A program made the position numbers and the translations under genes. The notes under the pieces were generated by a model. The model saw nothing but the letters and a program-made list of their open reading frames with translations, had not been told where the DNA came from and ran no database searches. A stretch of 64,000 nt of DNA, from NCBI GenBank assembly GCA_900618425.1, contig UZAN01039877.1:33380-97379 (forward strand), given 5' to 3'. Source of the DNA: Echinostoma caproni. Its lineage: Eukaryota; Platyhelminthes; Trematoda; Plagiorchiida; Echinostomatidae. Shown here one piece after another: positions 47,576 to 59,489 of this stretch. The stretch's first letter is position 1. The number at the start of each line of letters is the position of its first letter.

Positions 47576-50500
47576 ATATATATAGTTGTTAGTTGGGCGG
47601 TGTTGACGAAGTTCGAACTCAGAACATCGGGGTAGTTAGTTATTTTGACTACATTATCATTTCACCACAAACCCAAAACAAAGCACATATTTCAATCAAC
47701 ACGGCTGTTTTGATAAGGTTAAACAGCACCAGGTCTGCTGTTATTAAACAAGTGTGTTTTAGACCACGCTAAGACCTGAATAACTGCAAAAACAGGGCTA
47801 TAACCTGCATCCGGATATTGGTGCCCTCAAAAAAGAGACGTGAAGTCCCACAGACTTCGGATAGTTGCTGTTGTTATTTATGTTTGCTTAATAGATTTGC
47901 GTGTGAAAATCTCCATAAAGCTCACCCTAAAGGTGTACATGCTTTTCTAGTTTTACTGATTATTATTATTTATATTCTTATGTTTTTCGAATAGTTTTAC
48001 ATCAGTGCTGAAAATGACAGCACTCCAATCTGTCAGTTGACAGTCGGGTTTTAGTTCGCCTCATTCATGCCGATTGGGATAATTAGGAGGCGATGTAATT
48101 CTGAACGTGTTATACTGTTCCGGTTCGATGAGCCACTTGTGCCACGAATATCATAATCATGATGCTGCACTTATTAATAATATTTGCTATTATTTTCCTA
48201 TTATACAGATGTTTTTAAACTCCGCAACTTTCTCTTGTTCATTAACGTTTTTCATTACATTTCAACTCTTGACCACCGGAATTGCTTTGTCTGTCGCCGA
48301 CCAAATACGGCTGAGATGCGGAAGGCTGTTGTTCTTTTGGGGGATAAAATTGCACCATTTTTTCCTTTAACTCCTTTTTAAATGTGTGACAGCATGCACA
48401 ATTTTCGTGACGAAATTAAGATACCGATCACAGACCTCATGTGTGAGGTTGGGAAACTAGAGACGTGTGGTTGTGGTTGGTGAGGGGTTCGAACACAACT
48501 TTCGGATTTAAGTGAAATCGAAAGACACTGCTTGGCACTCACCGACCTCTATGAAAGTTGAGTAAATCACTAGGGTGGACTAATATCTCTGATGTAACTA
48601 TTACAGACTAAATTAAAATTGGCCCTACTACTGCAGACATTTTATGAGGAAATTAATTGGTTTAATCCAACGGATTCATCGTAATCCCATTTTTAACCAA
48701 TGCTCAAATGCATAATTCTAAAGGGAACTAAGGCACAATTTCCATCACAAGGCCTTTTTGGCTAAAATATAATAAAACCATGACTTTAAATTGGACAAGG
48801 AACAGAAATGCTCTACGAGCCTACTTCCCGGCTGTTGATCGATAGAGAACGGAAATACAAACATACGTATTTTCCTCTGCTCCACATGGAGAGGTTCATA
48901 TACGTAATGCATTGAACAACAAATGTGATCAAACTGAAACAATCACTAATTACTTTTCTCGAGTATTGTTTCACCTCTCCTTCCTATGCATAATAGATCA
49001 CACGTGATTTCTTGTACACCTTCGATGTCCGTTAACGTCGACCTCAAAGTAACATTTGCACAGTAANTCGCCGTTTGATAAGACCGTTTTTGAGAAACCG
49101 ATTGAATTTTAGTGCGAGGGGAATCTTTCAAGATATCCCAAGGAGTGAAGCTTACACCCAAGTTCCTGGTGCGTGTGGAAAAACGACGAGGCTATAACGA
49201 CTGAAGTTAATCTATAAAGTCTGAAGTTTAAGTATATTCATGGACATTCATTCCGGAAATGGGTTCTGCGTGTTGATCGTGTATTATGATTTTTAAACAT
49301 TTAGCAATACAGAAATGCCTATAGGAACACGTTCTAGTTGCTAAAATGCCATCAAATGCATCCGTTCTCTTGTTATGAGTGACGGCTACATGGTTGGTCT
49401 TAATTGTAAAAAATGGACTCACGTATAATTTCAACTAAATTAAGTACAGTGCACAAATGTATCTATGCAAACCATGCAAAAGTAACTTTTAGAAAAAGAA
49501 CTTTTCAAGTTTCAAAAGTAAAAATGTGAGTTTACCTTTATGGTTACTATCGTTCCACTAGTTACGATTCAGTAACTCTGGGATTGGACCTATGCTAATG
49601 GGGTTTCACCGGTTTTGTTTTCAAACACACCCAAACTACTGACTGCAAGTCACAAAAGCTCACTAGTTTATGGTGAACTGCTACCTAGGAGGCCATCATT
49701 ATGGCACAAGTATGTGGTAGGATCATGACGTAATATTCAGATGTCTTCACACGGGATATGGATTGATGTTTTCCAACTCGTGTGAATCGTCAATCAGGCA
49801 TCTATTCCATCGAATAATAACCAACTTTGAGTACCTGTTTAATGTTTTTTCAAGGAATTGTATTCGGGCTTCATAACTCGTAATGATATGCTTAAATTCA
49901 GTATTAAACTATTATGCTGCTAGCGTGGCCGTAAGCCGCTTATCTTGTACTGTGTCATTTCGCTATATTTTCAAAATTACCGTAGTTGGATGGGTTACCG
50001 ATCAAGAGGTTTGATTTTCTCTGCAGTCTATCAGTAAATTACTTAAAGCTATCATTTTCATTTTTATGTGATGGTCATTGGGTAACAAATTTAAGCGCAA
50101 ATAAAAGACACTGTTCACATTTGTTGATTGGGTTATACACTACAGTAAATTGCAGTAAACCAGACCGTAAAGTATGTATGAACAAGATACCAATCATTCT
50201 TTTCGGATAACAAATTATGTTTTTGAAGGTATATATTTTTCTAATGATGCATCTATCATTGGTATTGAAAAGTGCGTTGAAGTAGCAATGGGCTCTTTCT
50301 CTAACAGTCAAACGAAATTTTACGAAAGTCAGCCATATTCATCCGAAGTTTATCGACAAGTTTAATCTTCGGAACATGATTATTTAAAATAAAAAATGTT
50401 TAGCTTTCACATGATCACTGGCTATGTTCTACAGTTTCTTTTATTTCTCTTTCCGTGGGAGAGACGGAAATCTCGTCTACAATTTTCTATTGTTGCGATA

Positions 50501-52359
50501 GAAGAATAATCCTACCATTTGTTACCGGCGCTTCTCACATGCCTTTGAAGATTTTATCGATTCGCATGATTGATTACATAGCGGCTTTACATGTTGGCCA
50601 GCACTGCAAATGACGATTAAGCTCTGCTCTTCATTGGCTGCACTCCTCTCAACCTTGTTGACCTTAAAACTCACGAAGCAATCTGACTTCAGACTATAGT
50701 GTTCTATGCGGTTCTCTGATATCATACTAAGCTAAGCCCTTTGTATGCTTTGGCCTAGTGCAACCGTGGTTCAAGCAATGACGCCTCAATCGAGAATAAT
50801 GTTGCTATAAACGTTTCAACTTTACTGTACAATGAACTGACTGATACATGAGAAGAAAGAAGGTGAAGCCAAAGTCAGAGATCCGAGGGCGTTTTATACA
50901 CTTTCACAACGCATAATTTGTTTCTGGAACAACGCGTTCTTTTGTGCCTTCAGATTCAAGAATGAATTTCATTAGTAGTTTTGCATCGCTTTATGCAAAT
51001 CGTGAAAACGTCTGGGTTTGTTTTCCCATCTAGTTCCTTTTTCGTGTTCTTTAAATGTTTCTACGCTTAGAATTTATCCACCATCATTATTTTTCAGTCT
51101 GTCTCCACTTTGATAACATGCACGCTAGTTTTCAACTCTGTTCTGCGTGTCTAGTTGCAGATTTTGCCGACATTCAATATGTTTCTAACTGGTAATTCTA
51201 TTGCAAACATTGGTTTGCTAGTGAATTATAAGTTGTTGATTTTATTTGACCAAACCCAAGGAAATCGAACATAATGGATCAGTTTGCAGCGTATTTGAGT
51301 GAATAACGTACTATTAATTGTACATGAATCGACACATAACATATTTTTCATGGCCTAACCAATTTTTTACTCAGGTTTCAGCCACACCAGTATCCAGTCA
51401 CCTGCTATCCATGTAGCTCTGCTAATAATTGTATTTTCATCTTCTGGCCACCGGTCGCTTCATAACGTAATTTGTAGGCCATGAAACATTCAAACACCTT
51501 TCTGAAATCATCAGCACAACAGTTTTCACACGGTACTGGAAATATTAATGCAATTCACATTACGGAATTAATTGACAGACAAAAATTTAACATGGATTTC
51601 ATATTCGTTTCAATTAGTTTTTTGTAATTCACTATTAAGTTCTCAAACCTAATGATTTTATTCGCGTAAAAGTTTAGCGCCATGTAAAAATGTGAATGTA
51701 TTTGGAGCTGTACTTTTGTTTGCAGATATTTGTCCATCAATAATACATACACAACTAGAAACTGTGTTCCCAACTGTGGCATATGTAACAAATCTTATCC
51801 ATCTTGTGCTCCTTCCTCAAAAACGGGCGTTTGGTTGTTTCTAGTTTTGAATAGGGACGTTCTCTTCGCAAAGATCACATCTGACATCCAAACTATCCCA
51901 ATGATATACGCACTGAACTGACTACTTATATAAGACCAAGTCATGATATAAGTTTTGTTTCTAGGCCGCTTGTAGATGATGCCCTACGCTCTTGGACTTT
52001 GGAAATAACTACGATCTGGAGACCTTGGATTTCCGTGAGGGAGTTGCTTATTCACTCTAGGGGTTTAATTGTTACCTATTTGCCAATTTCTGCTAGGTAT
52101 TATTCGTTTCGGTTTTATTTTGTGCCGACCTTTTGGAGGTTTATTTTGTAGGAACTTCTCAGGTAAGAGAAAAGAAAGCTTCGTCCCATTTGTAATGAAA
52201 ATGTGATTCAGTGTATGCTTGCAGGGATATGATCAATATGTTTTTGAACGAATTACCTCATTATTTAAGAAACTTACCAGAGTTTTACTGATGTATATAA
52301 AGTGAAACCGAATCATACAAACAAGAATATAGCCGTTAAATACACTTTGATAACGCTTA
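47576..52359. other. Long non-coding stretch
   Basis: No exon with paired splice signals and no clear repeat. Several 60-80 codon open frames are chance length. B-box-like strings near 47610 and 48487 may be relics of tRNA-derived repeats. A single N lies at 49067. Confidence 0.35.
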
Positions 52360-52540
52360 AAACCGGTGGTATTAACCAGGTGGAAATGTTAGCAAATTAC
52401 CACCCCTGAGGTCATTCGTTCAAAAGCGAGCACCATCGCCTGACGTTCCCCATTGCGTGTTGTATGATAACTCTTGGATTTGCGCTTCCCCCTTCCTGAA
52501 TATTAACTCATTAATATGTTCAATAAACGAGAGTCAAAAT
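52360..52540 (+). repeat. tRNA-derived SINE, family 1, copy F (diverged)
   Basis: The head ACCGGTGGTATTAACCAGG, ATTACCACCCCTGAGGTCAT, B-box-like CGTTCAAAAGCG, CCCCATTGCGTGTTG, and the tail CCCCCTTCCTGAATATTAAC with AATATGTTCAATAAACGAG follow the family order with many changes. Confidence 0.7.
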
Positions 52541-53622
52541 GAAAAATACAGCAGTGAGGTATATTTTGATCTGCTCATTTACTGGGGGTAACCAGCCTAA
52601 TCTATGATAATCTCTGAAATAGGTTTAAAGCAATCAGTACTTTGCCTAGCAATCAAATCCAAATTTACTCAAACCATTTTATCACATAGGCATGAGTATT
52701 TATTGCACATATTTTAATTTTCATTACTAAAATCCCCTTGAATATAGTGATCGAAATAAAAGCATTGTTTTGAATTTTATGCTTGTGTTCAGAATGAAAG
52801 TAATCTAATCTGGGGATACTAAACGGTAATCTTGCGGAATGAAACTGAAATAATACTGTTTAATACTTAGTAAGTCCTAGCAGGCAACTTTGCATGCAAC
52901 GTCATTCGGTAATAACGCTGCTTCACTTTTCAATGATGATCTAACAAATGTGTTCGTGGGCACATTGTTCTTTTAGTTACATTACTGTTACCTTGAGAGG
53001 GGTTACACTCAGTCATTTATGTCTACCAAGAACCACCATGCAACAAATTTGACCCTCGATCGTGATGGCAAACGTTTGTTCTTGCAAGATGAGATCAGTG
53101 AATTTGAAGTAAATAAAATCGCTGCGTCCATAGACTGCTTTCGGTGCATGTCACTGATACATCAGTCTGTTGTTAAGCATAATTGTAAAAATCCTAGAAT
53201 AGTGAAACAATTTATTTCGTCGTCAGTGCACATTTGCATTGCTAGAATGGCGTTGGTAAATGTGTACTTTTTACACACGTATGGTACTACACCTCCATGA
53301 AATGCAGCTTAAGTTCTGTATTTGATGGAGAAATTGAACTCATTCGTTGGCAGATTTGATCCAATTTGTGTAGTTACTTTTCATCAGATGGTAGAGGAAT
53401 GTTTGCTACTACCTCTTCTTGATTAACGTTTTTAGAAAATAACTGGTATTGTCTCGGCCACTTTGCTTAAAGTGCAAAACACCCGTTATCCTGGAAAATT
53501 ACTTAAGAAAGTCTCATAGGTTCTTGGCGGGACAGGAAACACAATAAAGGAGGCTAACGAGAAAAAAGACATTATAAAATGAGGTTTTTATGAACGAAAA
53601 AGCATTAGAGAGTTCCACTTAC
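52541..53622. other. Non-coding stretch
   Basis: A 93-codon + strand open frame at 53019-53300 lacks splice support and a recognised family. Nothing else seen. Confidence 0.3.
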
Positions 53623-53739
53623 CACAGGTGGTTTGGTGTCACTTTGTGACAGATAGACAGACAGAGCCTCAGACTTATCCCTTGGTGCGGATCTACACGT
53701 ACATCTGCAAGTACATTGAGCAGCTTTCGATCCATCCAT
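53623..53739 (-). CDS. Candidate first coding exon, Cys-rich N-terminus
   Basis: On the - strand an ATG at 53739 opens exactly 39 codons before a strong GTAAGT donor (phase 0). The peptide is MDGSKAAQCTCRCTCRSAPR then DKSEALSVYLSQSDTKPPV. Residues 9-15 form CTCRCTC, alternating cysteines like those in metal-binding or lipid-modified tails. An in-frame stop lies about 45 bases upstream, supporting this ATG as the start. Its phase fits the exon candidate at 47563. No family is recognised. Confidence 0.52.
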
Positions 53740-54830
53740 AATTTTGTAAATAATCAGGCCAAGATGGAATGAAATGGTTCACAGACTTTGGTATATTTAC
53801 ACAGTTTCTGGTCTGATAAACTAGAAGTTCCTCATACAAATGCAACCGTGTCACACGAGCACAAATGCATTGCCTGGTTACCACACAGATAAACAAATTG
53901 AAACAGTGCGGTTTCGGGCTATCGTTTCGTTTGCGCTTCTNGTTTGCGCTTCTCCGTTCTGTCCAATGGGAGAGTTGGATTTGACCAATTGAAATGGACA
54001 GCAGTGAGAACAAATCTGAGACAACGATCCATTCCCATTGGTCAATGTGCACATAGAGCTGCATGTTGGGTGAATCAGTAGTAAGTATTACACAATCCAG
54101 TTCGACCGGTTTCGATGTTGCGTGATATTTTGTTTCCTGGAACATAACACNGGCTCAACCGCACGGTTGAGTGAGGTGAATCACGATTTGACAACTTTTA
54201 TACGCATATTCGGGGTAAACGCACATACGTACATCAAAATAACAAACTGAATTTTGCGTTCAAATCAAATCGTTGTATGGGAATACTTTTTAAACCTTAG
54301 TTCGGAGTGTTTACTTTAAGGCAATTGAACACGTTCAAACAACAACGGAAGGATAATTTGCAATGAAGATAACCTTTCGGACGACGTGATATTCATTCCC
54401 TGAGAATGTTCTCTATGCATCCGACTTTCGCAAGTCCTGTCGCATATATGTATGTTACAAATATCTGATCAGCGACACGGGTTTGCCGTTCGTGGCAGTC
54501 TATCTTTCAGTCCAAGAAATGTATTGAAACAAATTTATACGGGGCAGGTGCTACCAACCGGGATAAATAGACCGAATAACACTTAAGAAGTATTTCATAT
54601 CATGCAGTATGTGAATGAGTGAATACATTTTACGTATACGCATGCCCGAAGAATGTCACTCACCGCAAAGGTGATTGTTTGCTTCCGGCGAAAGTTCCTC
54701 AGGTCATTGCGTGCTAAATATTCTAATATATATATAATGTATAAATCAAAAGGGGAAATGCACAGTGTATATAGCAAACGAATCGTGAGCTGATAAGCTA
54801 GGAAGCAGTGGACAGCTGGTTTGATCTAGT
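53740..54830. other. Upstream flank of the 53.7 kb exon; non-coding
   Basis: Contains single-N gaps at 53941 (flanked by a duplicated 12-mer) and 54151, and a hairpin CTCAACCG/CGGTTGAG right after the latter. A 150-codon - strand open frame across the N at 53941 is not supported because it crosses a duplicated gap flank. Confidence 0.35.
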
Positions 54831-54990
54831 TGAGTCTCATCAGCAGTACGAATCCATCGATCCACTCGGGGATCGAACCCGAAACCTCACAGGAAGAACG
54901 TAAGAATTCTACCCACTCGGCCATCGGGCAGCTGATGAGACGGTTTTTTATTTTCCGTTTACACGAGGTGTCACAACCCAGCTTTGCCAG
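54831..54990 (-). repeat. tRNA-derived repeat, family 2, copy B, with terminal inverted repeats
   Basis: On the - strand: GCCCGATGGCCGAGTGGGTA (A-box-like), CCTGTGAGGTTTCGGG, then GGTTCGATCCCCGAGTGG (B-box). GTCTCATCAGC (54834-54844) and GCTGATGAGAC (54931-54941) are exact 11-bp inverted repeats bounding the tRNA-like part. To the right, TTTTTTATTTTCC and CACAACCC are shared with the 57.2 kb copy. Confidence 0.7.
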
Positions 54991-57228
54991 CTTGTTGCGG
55001 GCCACAAACTTTCCTCATCTCAGCACTAACCTTCGTGGTTAGGACTCATGCATTCATCCATTTGCATGTTTTATGTATATGTGTATCCATTGGCAGGTTA
55101 TAAAACAGTTGGTTGGTTTCAATCCTTAAAGACTGAAAGTAGGTTCAACTGGATCCATCAACCAGGTGTTATATGTAGTCGATGTGTTTTGTCATTAAGA
55201 TAAGGCAGAATAACGATTCTTACTTTATTTTTCGGCCTTTCTGCGTTTTTCACATTTTATTTGCTATAACGCGATCATTCTCTCCGATGTCGATGTATTT
55301 ATTGCGCTCCTGTTGGTTGTCGCTTATTCGCATAATCGGAGGGGGCCGTCAAAATGATTTCTAAAGTGCGTCTCTGCCCCGACGTTTCATGCACTGCACA
55401 CAGGAAAACATCACCTTTTGGATTGCACTCAGATTGTTCTAACTATCGGTACCGCCTTAAAATTGCATTCTGATTATGAACAATAATTGCATTAGTTGGA
55501 CAGCTTAAATTATTCCCTAGAACACAGCAACATGTTACCAATGTAACATAGGCGGTAATTGAACACTCAAGTGCATTGCACGTTATTTTGGTTTGTTGGA
55601 AACTATTAGCATTCTCTATCATCTTTCAACTTGTTATGGAAAACAACAAGTTTATCCAGATTCAAAGAAATGCTGAATAAACATCAGCCAATAAATTTCG
55701 AACATCTTTTACCAAGCGATAATGCTGAGGTCGGAACTGCATGAACGTAGGAAGAAGACAAACATGCAAAGTCTTGCACAGACATGTAACGAGAAATACT
55801 GAAAGCCATGTGAAGGGAAGACATATTTGCAGCATCGTTATATGAGCTTAGCTCTTAGTATTTGCCCTCAACATGATAATTCTGTAAAGGTGGGATACGA
55901 CTTACGCAAAACGTAAACATCTGGCGGCAATCGTTGGCGACTGATTTTCAATGTCGTTAGTAAGTACTAAATTTGCCTGGTGTTCAAAAGTATTGCGCTG
56001 TACATACAGTGTACTCAACTGACACACCCATCAACAAAATAAGAAAAGCACAAGTGACAAAATAATCTCATGCGTGTGTAAAAGACAATGAAAACTGAAC
56101 AGCACCAAGACTAACCTACTATTTCATAAAGCCATCATTGCAGGCAGTGTACAAAAATCTTGAAAAAATAAACTTAACTTGACCGCAATGTCAAATCACT
56201 CTTTCTTTCGATCCACAGCTAGAAGAAAAATACATCTCCCTACTTTTTAAACCCGTTCTGACTTTCCAAAAAGGTAGATGTTACGTAAATCACTACCAAG
56301 TTGTTGTCATTCTCGAATAAAATGAATGGACGTAGAGTAGTTAAATTGAGACAATTCGTTTTATGTCCCATTCTTCCAGGTCTTTGGCGTGTGACTGGAC
56401 GGATCCACTGAATACTGATTGAGTGATGAAAACACACAACACAGTCCAAATTATATTCATACTGAGCAATAAAACGATCGTGTGTTTCAAAGGCTTTAAG
56501 ATGATTGCATGGAAGTGAAATCAGTTGTGTCATGAGGTGTGCAGTTTGCAGGTCTGATCGACTGAACGGCTCTCGTAGAAATATACTATAACATATTATA
56601 CTCCTATACATCAATGTTTGGTTCTTATGCAAATGTGTGACTCCCAAAAACACGAGAAATCCGAATAATCAGTCTGTTCAATGGGGGGGGGGCGATCACA
56701 CATTACGGTGTATAGCCAGAATCCGTTATCATATTGTTTTCTTAATAGATAAAACAGAAACACCACCAAAACTATCAGCCGTTCGGACCAGATATGTTTG
56801 CGGATGCCATAAGCAATTGCCAAAACATGATTAGTAGAGACTTACATATCAAGCAAATGTTATTTATGGAGCTCACAACATGTCTCAAGTGTAAAAATGT
56901 AAAATCGAGCTACTGACTTCGAGCGCAGAGAATTGTATGCGACCAGTTGATGTCAACACAGAGAGGACCAGTTTGAGGTGTTTCAATTGCGATAGTTCTA
57001 TGATTGACTGAAAGGGATCACCCGGATATTTTTTATTTGTACTATTATTCTTGGTGCTTTGAGAATTCAGTATACAAGAGTTTTTATTTATCAAGTTTCA
57101 TTTTGGGTAATCAAATATTTTATTTTAGAGCATCAGGTAGGTCTGATATAGTTATGTAATGGACTTTGTCATGTTTAGAGCAATGAATGGCGAAATAAAG
57201 AAACATGGTACACCTGAATTAACCTGAT
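54991..57228. other. Non-coding stretch
   Basis: A 137-codon - strand open frame (56240-56653) is long for the composition but has no clear splice sites or family. A run of 10 G lies at about 56683. Confidence 0.35.
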
Positions 57229-57358
57229 TGAGTCTCATCGGCGGTACCAATCAATCAACCCGACTGAGGTTGAAAGCCAGGACCTCACAGATGGACCACC
57301 GGACAGCTGAGCAGACCGTTTATTATTTTTTGTGTGCATGATGTAGCACAACCCTTGG
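57229..57358 (-). repeat. tRNA-derived repeat, family 2, copy C (diverged)
   Basis: GAGTCTCATCGGCGGTACCA, GACTGAGGTTGAAAGCCAGG, ACCTCACAGATGGACCACCG and the TTTATTATTTTTTGTG plus CACAACCC end line up with copy B. The right inverted repeat has decayed to GCTGAGCAGAC. Confidence 0.65.
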
Positions 57359-58222
57359 GAGCTTAGTTCGGGAATTAAAATTCGAAACTTCTTGTGAAAA
57401 TGAGGATGTTGTAGAATAGCACTTTCTCGAATTTTATTGCTACTGTTTCACATTGAAAATAACCTAGAATATGAATTTTTTATTTACTTTTACTCTAAAT
57501 TAGCAAATAGTACTTGCCCACGTTTTAATCTGGATGTATGGTGCTATCACACCTCAATCTGTGCTTCATGTTCGATGGAGAAAAGATACAAACCTAACTT
57601 TTGGGATATTATAGGTTTCCTGTTATCACTAGTACCCGGCTAACTACCCTGTTATAGATACTATTCCTAACGTTCTCGGAAAAGGTTTCCCTGTTTTTGG
57701 CGTACTTCTTTACCACAAATCCGGAAAACAGTTCAGAAGATGACGATGCACATGAACTCACTCATCCCGTTGGACAGTAAACTGATGGTCTTGAACTAAA
57801 CGTTCCAGTTCTACATATTTTCTTTGTTTGGTCAGGCACCAACTAGGAATACTGCTACTACAGTTGAATGAAGAACGTCGAACGTGAAGTCAATACACCA
57901 ATACACAACAAGGCCCACTTGTTGGGAGTATGCTAGTGACATATAGTAGTGCATCAGCCAGTTTTGGCATTGACAACTCCCTAGTTATTAGAAATGGTTT
58001 GAACACCAGACTTGGTCTAATGTACTGTAGACCGTCAGTTGAACTGATTTTCCAGTCGTTTTCCTGATCCAATTCTGACCCACAGGTAGTAATGAAACTG
58101 TGAGTTGCTTGCTAAATGCATATGAAACACACTCACTGGAATGCACAGGATTTTTCCGAAAACTGGCAAGCAAGTCTGTGTTTTCCGTTCCCTGACGAGT
58201 GGTAATTCGCAGGTGCACATAC
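57359..58222. other. Non-coding stretch
   Basis: Overlapping - strand open frames at 57890-58218 have no splice support. Nothing else recognised. Confidence 0.3.
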
Positions 58223-58312
58223 CTGTGAAATCACATGGACAATACATGTTTAATATGTGGTAGTTCGATTCACAAAGCCAAACAGTAACAGTGCTGTCCA
58301 TCAACGAATTAA
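58223..58312 (-). CDS. Weak candidate exon with a WD40-like strand
   Basis: On the - strand: two leftover bases, then 29 codons (NSLMDSTVTVWLCESNYHIL then NMYCPCDFT), one leftover base, then a strong GTATGT donor. LMDSTVTVW matches the end of a WD40 repeat (S-x-D-x-T-V-x-V-W). The acceptor is poor. A single seven-residue match is weak support. Confidence 0.25.
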
Positions 58313-59426
58313 CTCAGGATGTGCGCTCTTCTGGTCATAACCCACAAATTGATTATTCGAATCTCAATACAATTGAAACAGACGCTCAGTTTCTCACGGA
58401 ACTTCATAGCTTCATGATCCGATGGTATCACATTTGCTAACTTTGTATATCCGCTAAAGTGGATCGGAGTTACTATTCGGAAAAATACTGGACGACCGCA
58501 GATGATTATCACCATTAACAGAATGGCATTTGCAGGTTAAGATAGTTTTGTTGCACAAAATTAGGGCAACGAATATTTTCCAATAAAAACTGATTAGTTA
58601 TTTTATTTTGATAAGCTATTACTGGTAAAACCCTTTACCGAATGAACCTCTGGTTAAATCAACACCAATATAAGATGTATAGCACAGAGATACTTGTAAT
58701 CCATATATTGAGTAGCTTTATCCCGGCCGAATTTGTATTGGAAACTTCATTAAGTACTTGATGTTATCTTCACCGTTCCACTTTCATTAATTGCAAGCCT
58801 GGAAGGTTTCAAACCAACGGTGCCTGGGTTAGCAACCGGTTAAAAACGTGCGACTTGAAAAATAAAACTGAAACTTTTACGTGCAACCGGCTGCGACTGA
58901 CAAACTTACGTATAATATATTTGTTTTTACTGGCGGATATATGCAGAAAAATTGCAGTGTGTTGGCTGAAAAGTAAACAATAAAGCAACTCACGGTTTCA
59001 TGTTTTTCCATATCCTGTGTACAATGTAAATGCCAGTCAGCACAATTAATTTCACCAAATTTTGTTGCTCCTAAAAAGCAGGATTTATTACTGCCGATAG
59101 TCAGTGCTGCACAATTGTACTGGACATAAAACGTAAACAGTGATAATCTTTTATACTAAGGTGCATTTCTCCTGAAGTGGCATATCAATATCGAATTCAT
59201 TCAAAAAAACCGTTAATCTCATGCAAATCTTCACAAGGCGGAATTGGTGGGACATAAATATATACTCATTCCAAAACAATGGAAACACAGCACAAGTAAG
59301 CTATATGATGAAATATGTTTGCATGCAAAGCAAGACTAATGGAATGGTGCCCCAAAACGATGATGATGAAGCAGGTTTTTCTTCAAGTTTTTAAGGATAC
59401 ACTCCAACGGAATAAGAATTATTCAA
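58313..59426. other. Non-coding stretch
   Basis: An adjacent - strand open frame (58309-58515) was not tied to splice sites. Nothing else recognised. Confidence 0.3.
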
Positions 59427-59489
59427 TCAATCAACATTGAAGTCCGAAGGTTGTTCCAAGCTCGACGGTGAATATTTAACAGCCATTCG
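59427..59489 (-). CDS. Weak candidate terminal exon
   Basis: A very good acceptor (GTGTTTCCTGATCTCCTGTCATAG) precedes one base and 20 codons (RMAVKYSPSSLEQPSDFNVD) with a TGA. It is short and Ser/Pro-rich; the frame is open by chance quite often at this length, so the acceptor is the main support. Confidence 0.25.
   Translation of the reverse strand, partial: RMAVKYSPSSLEQPSDFNVD

Noticed and set aside
53693..54145. 150-codon open frame, - strand
   Set aside because: It crosses an N flanked by a duplicated 12-mer, so its length is partly an assembly effect. The better-supported exon at 53623-53739 uses another frame.
56240..56653. 137-codon open frame, - strand
   Set aside because: It looks somewhat protein-like but I found no acceptor or donor and no known motif.
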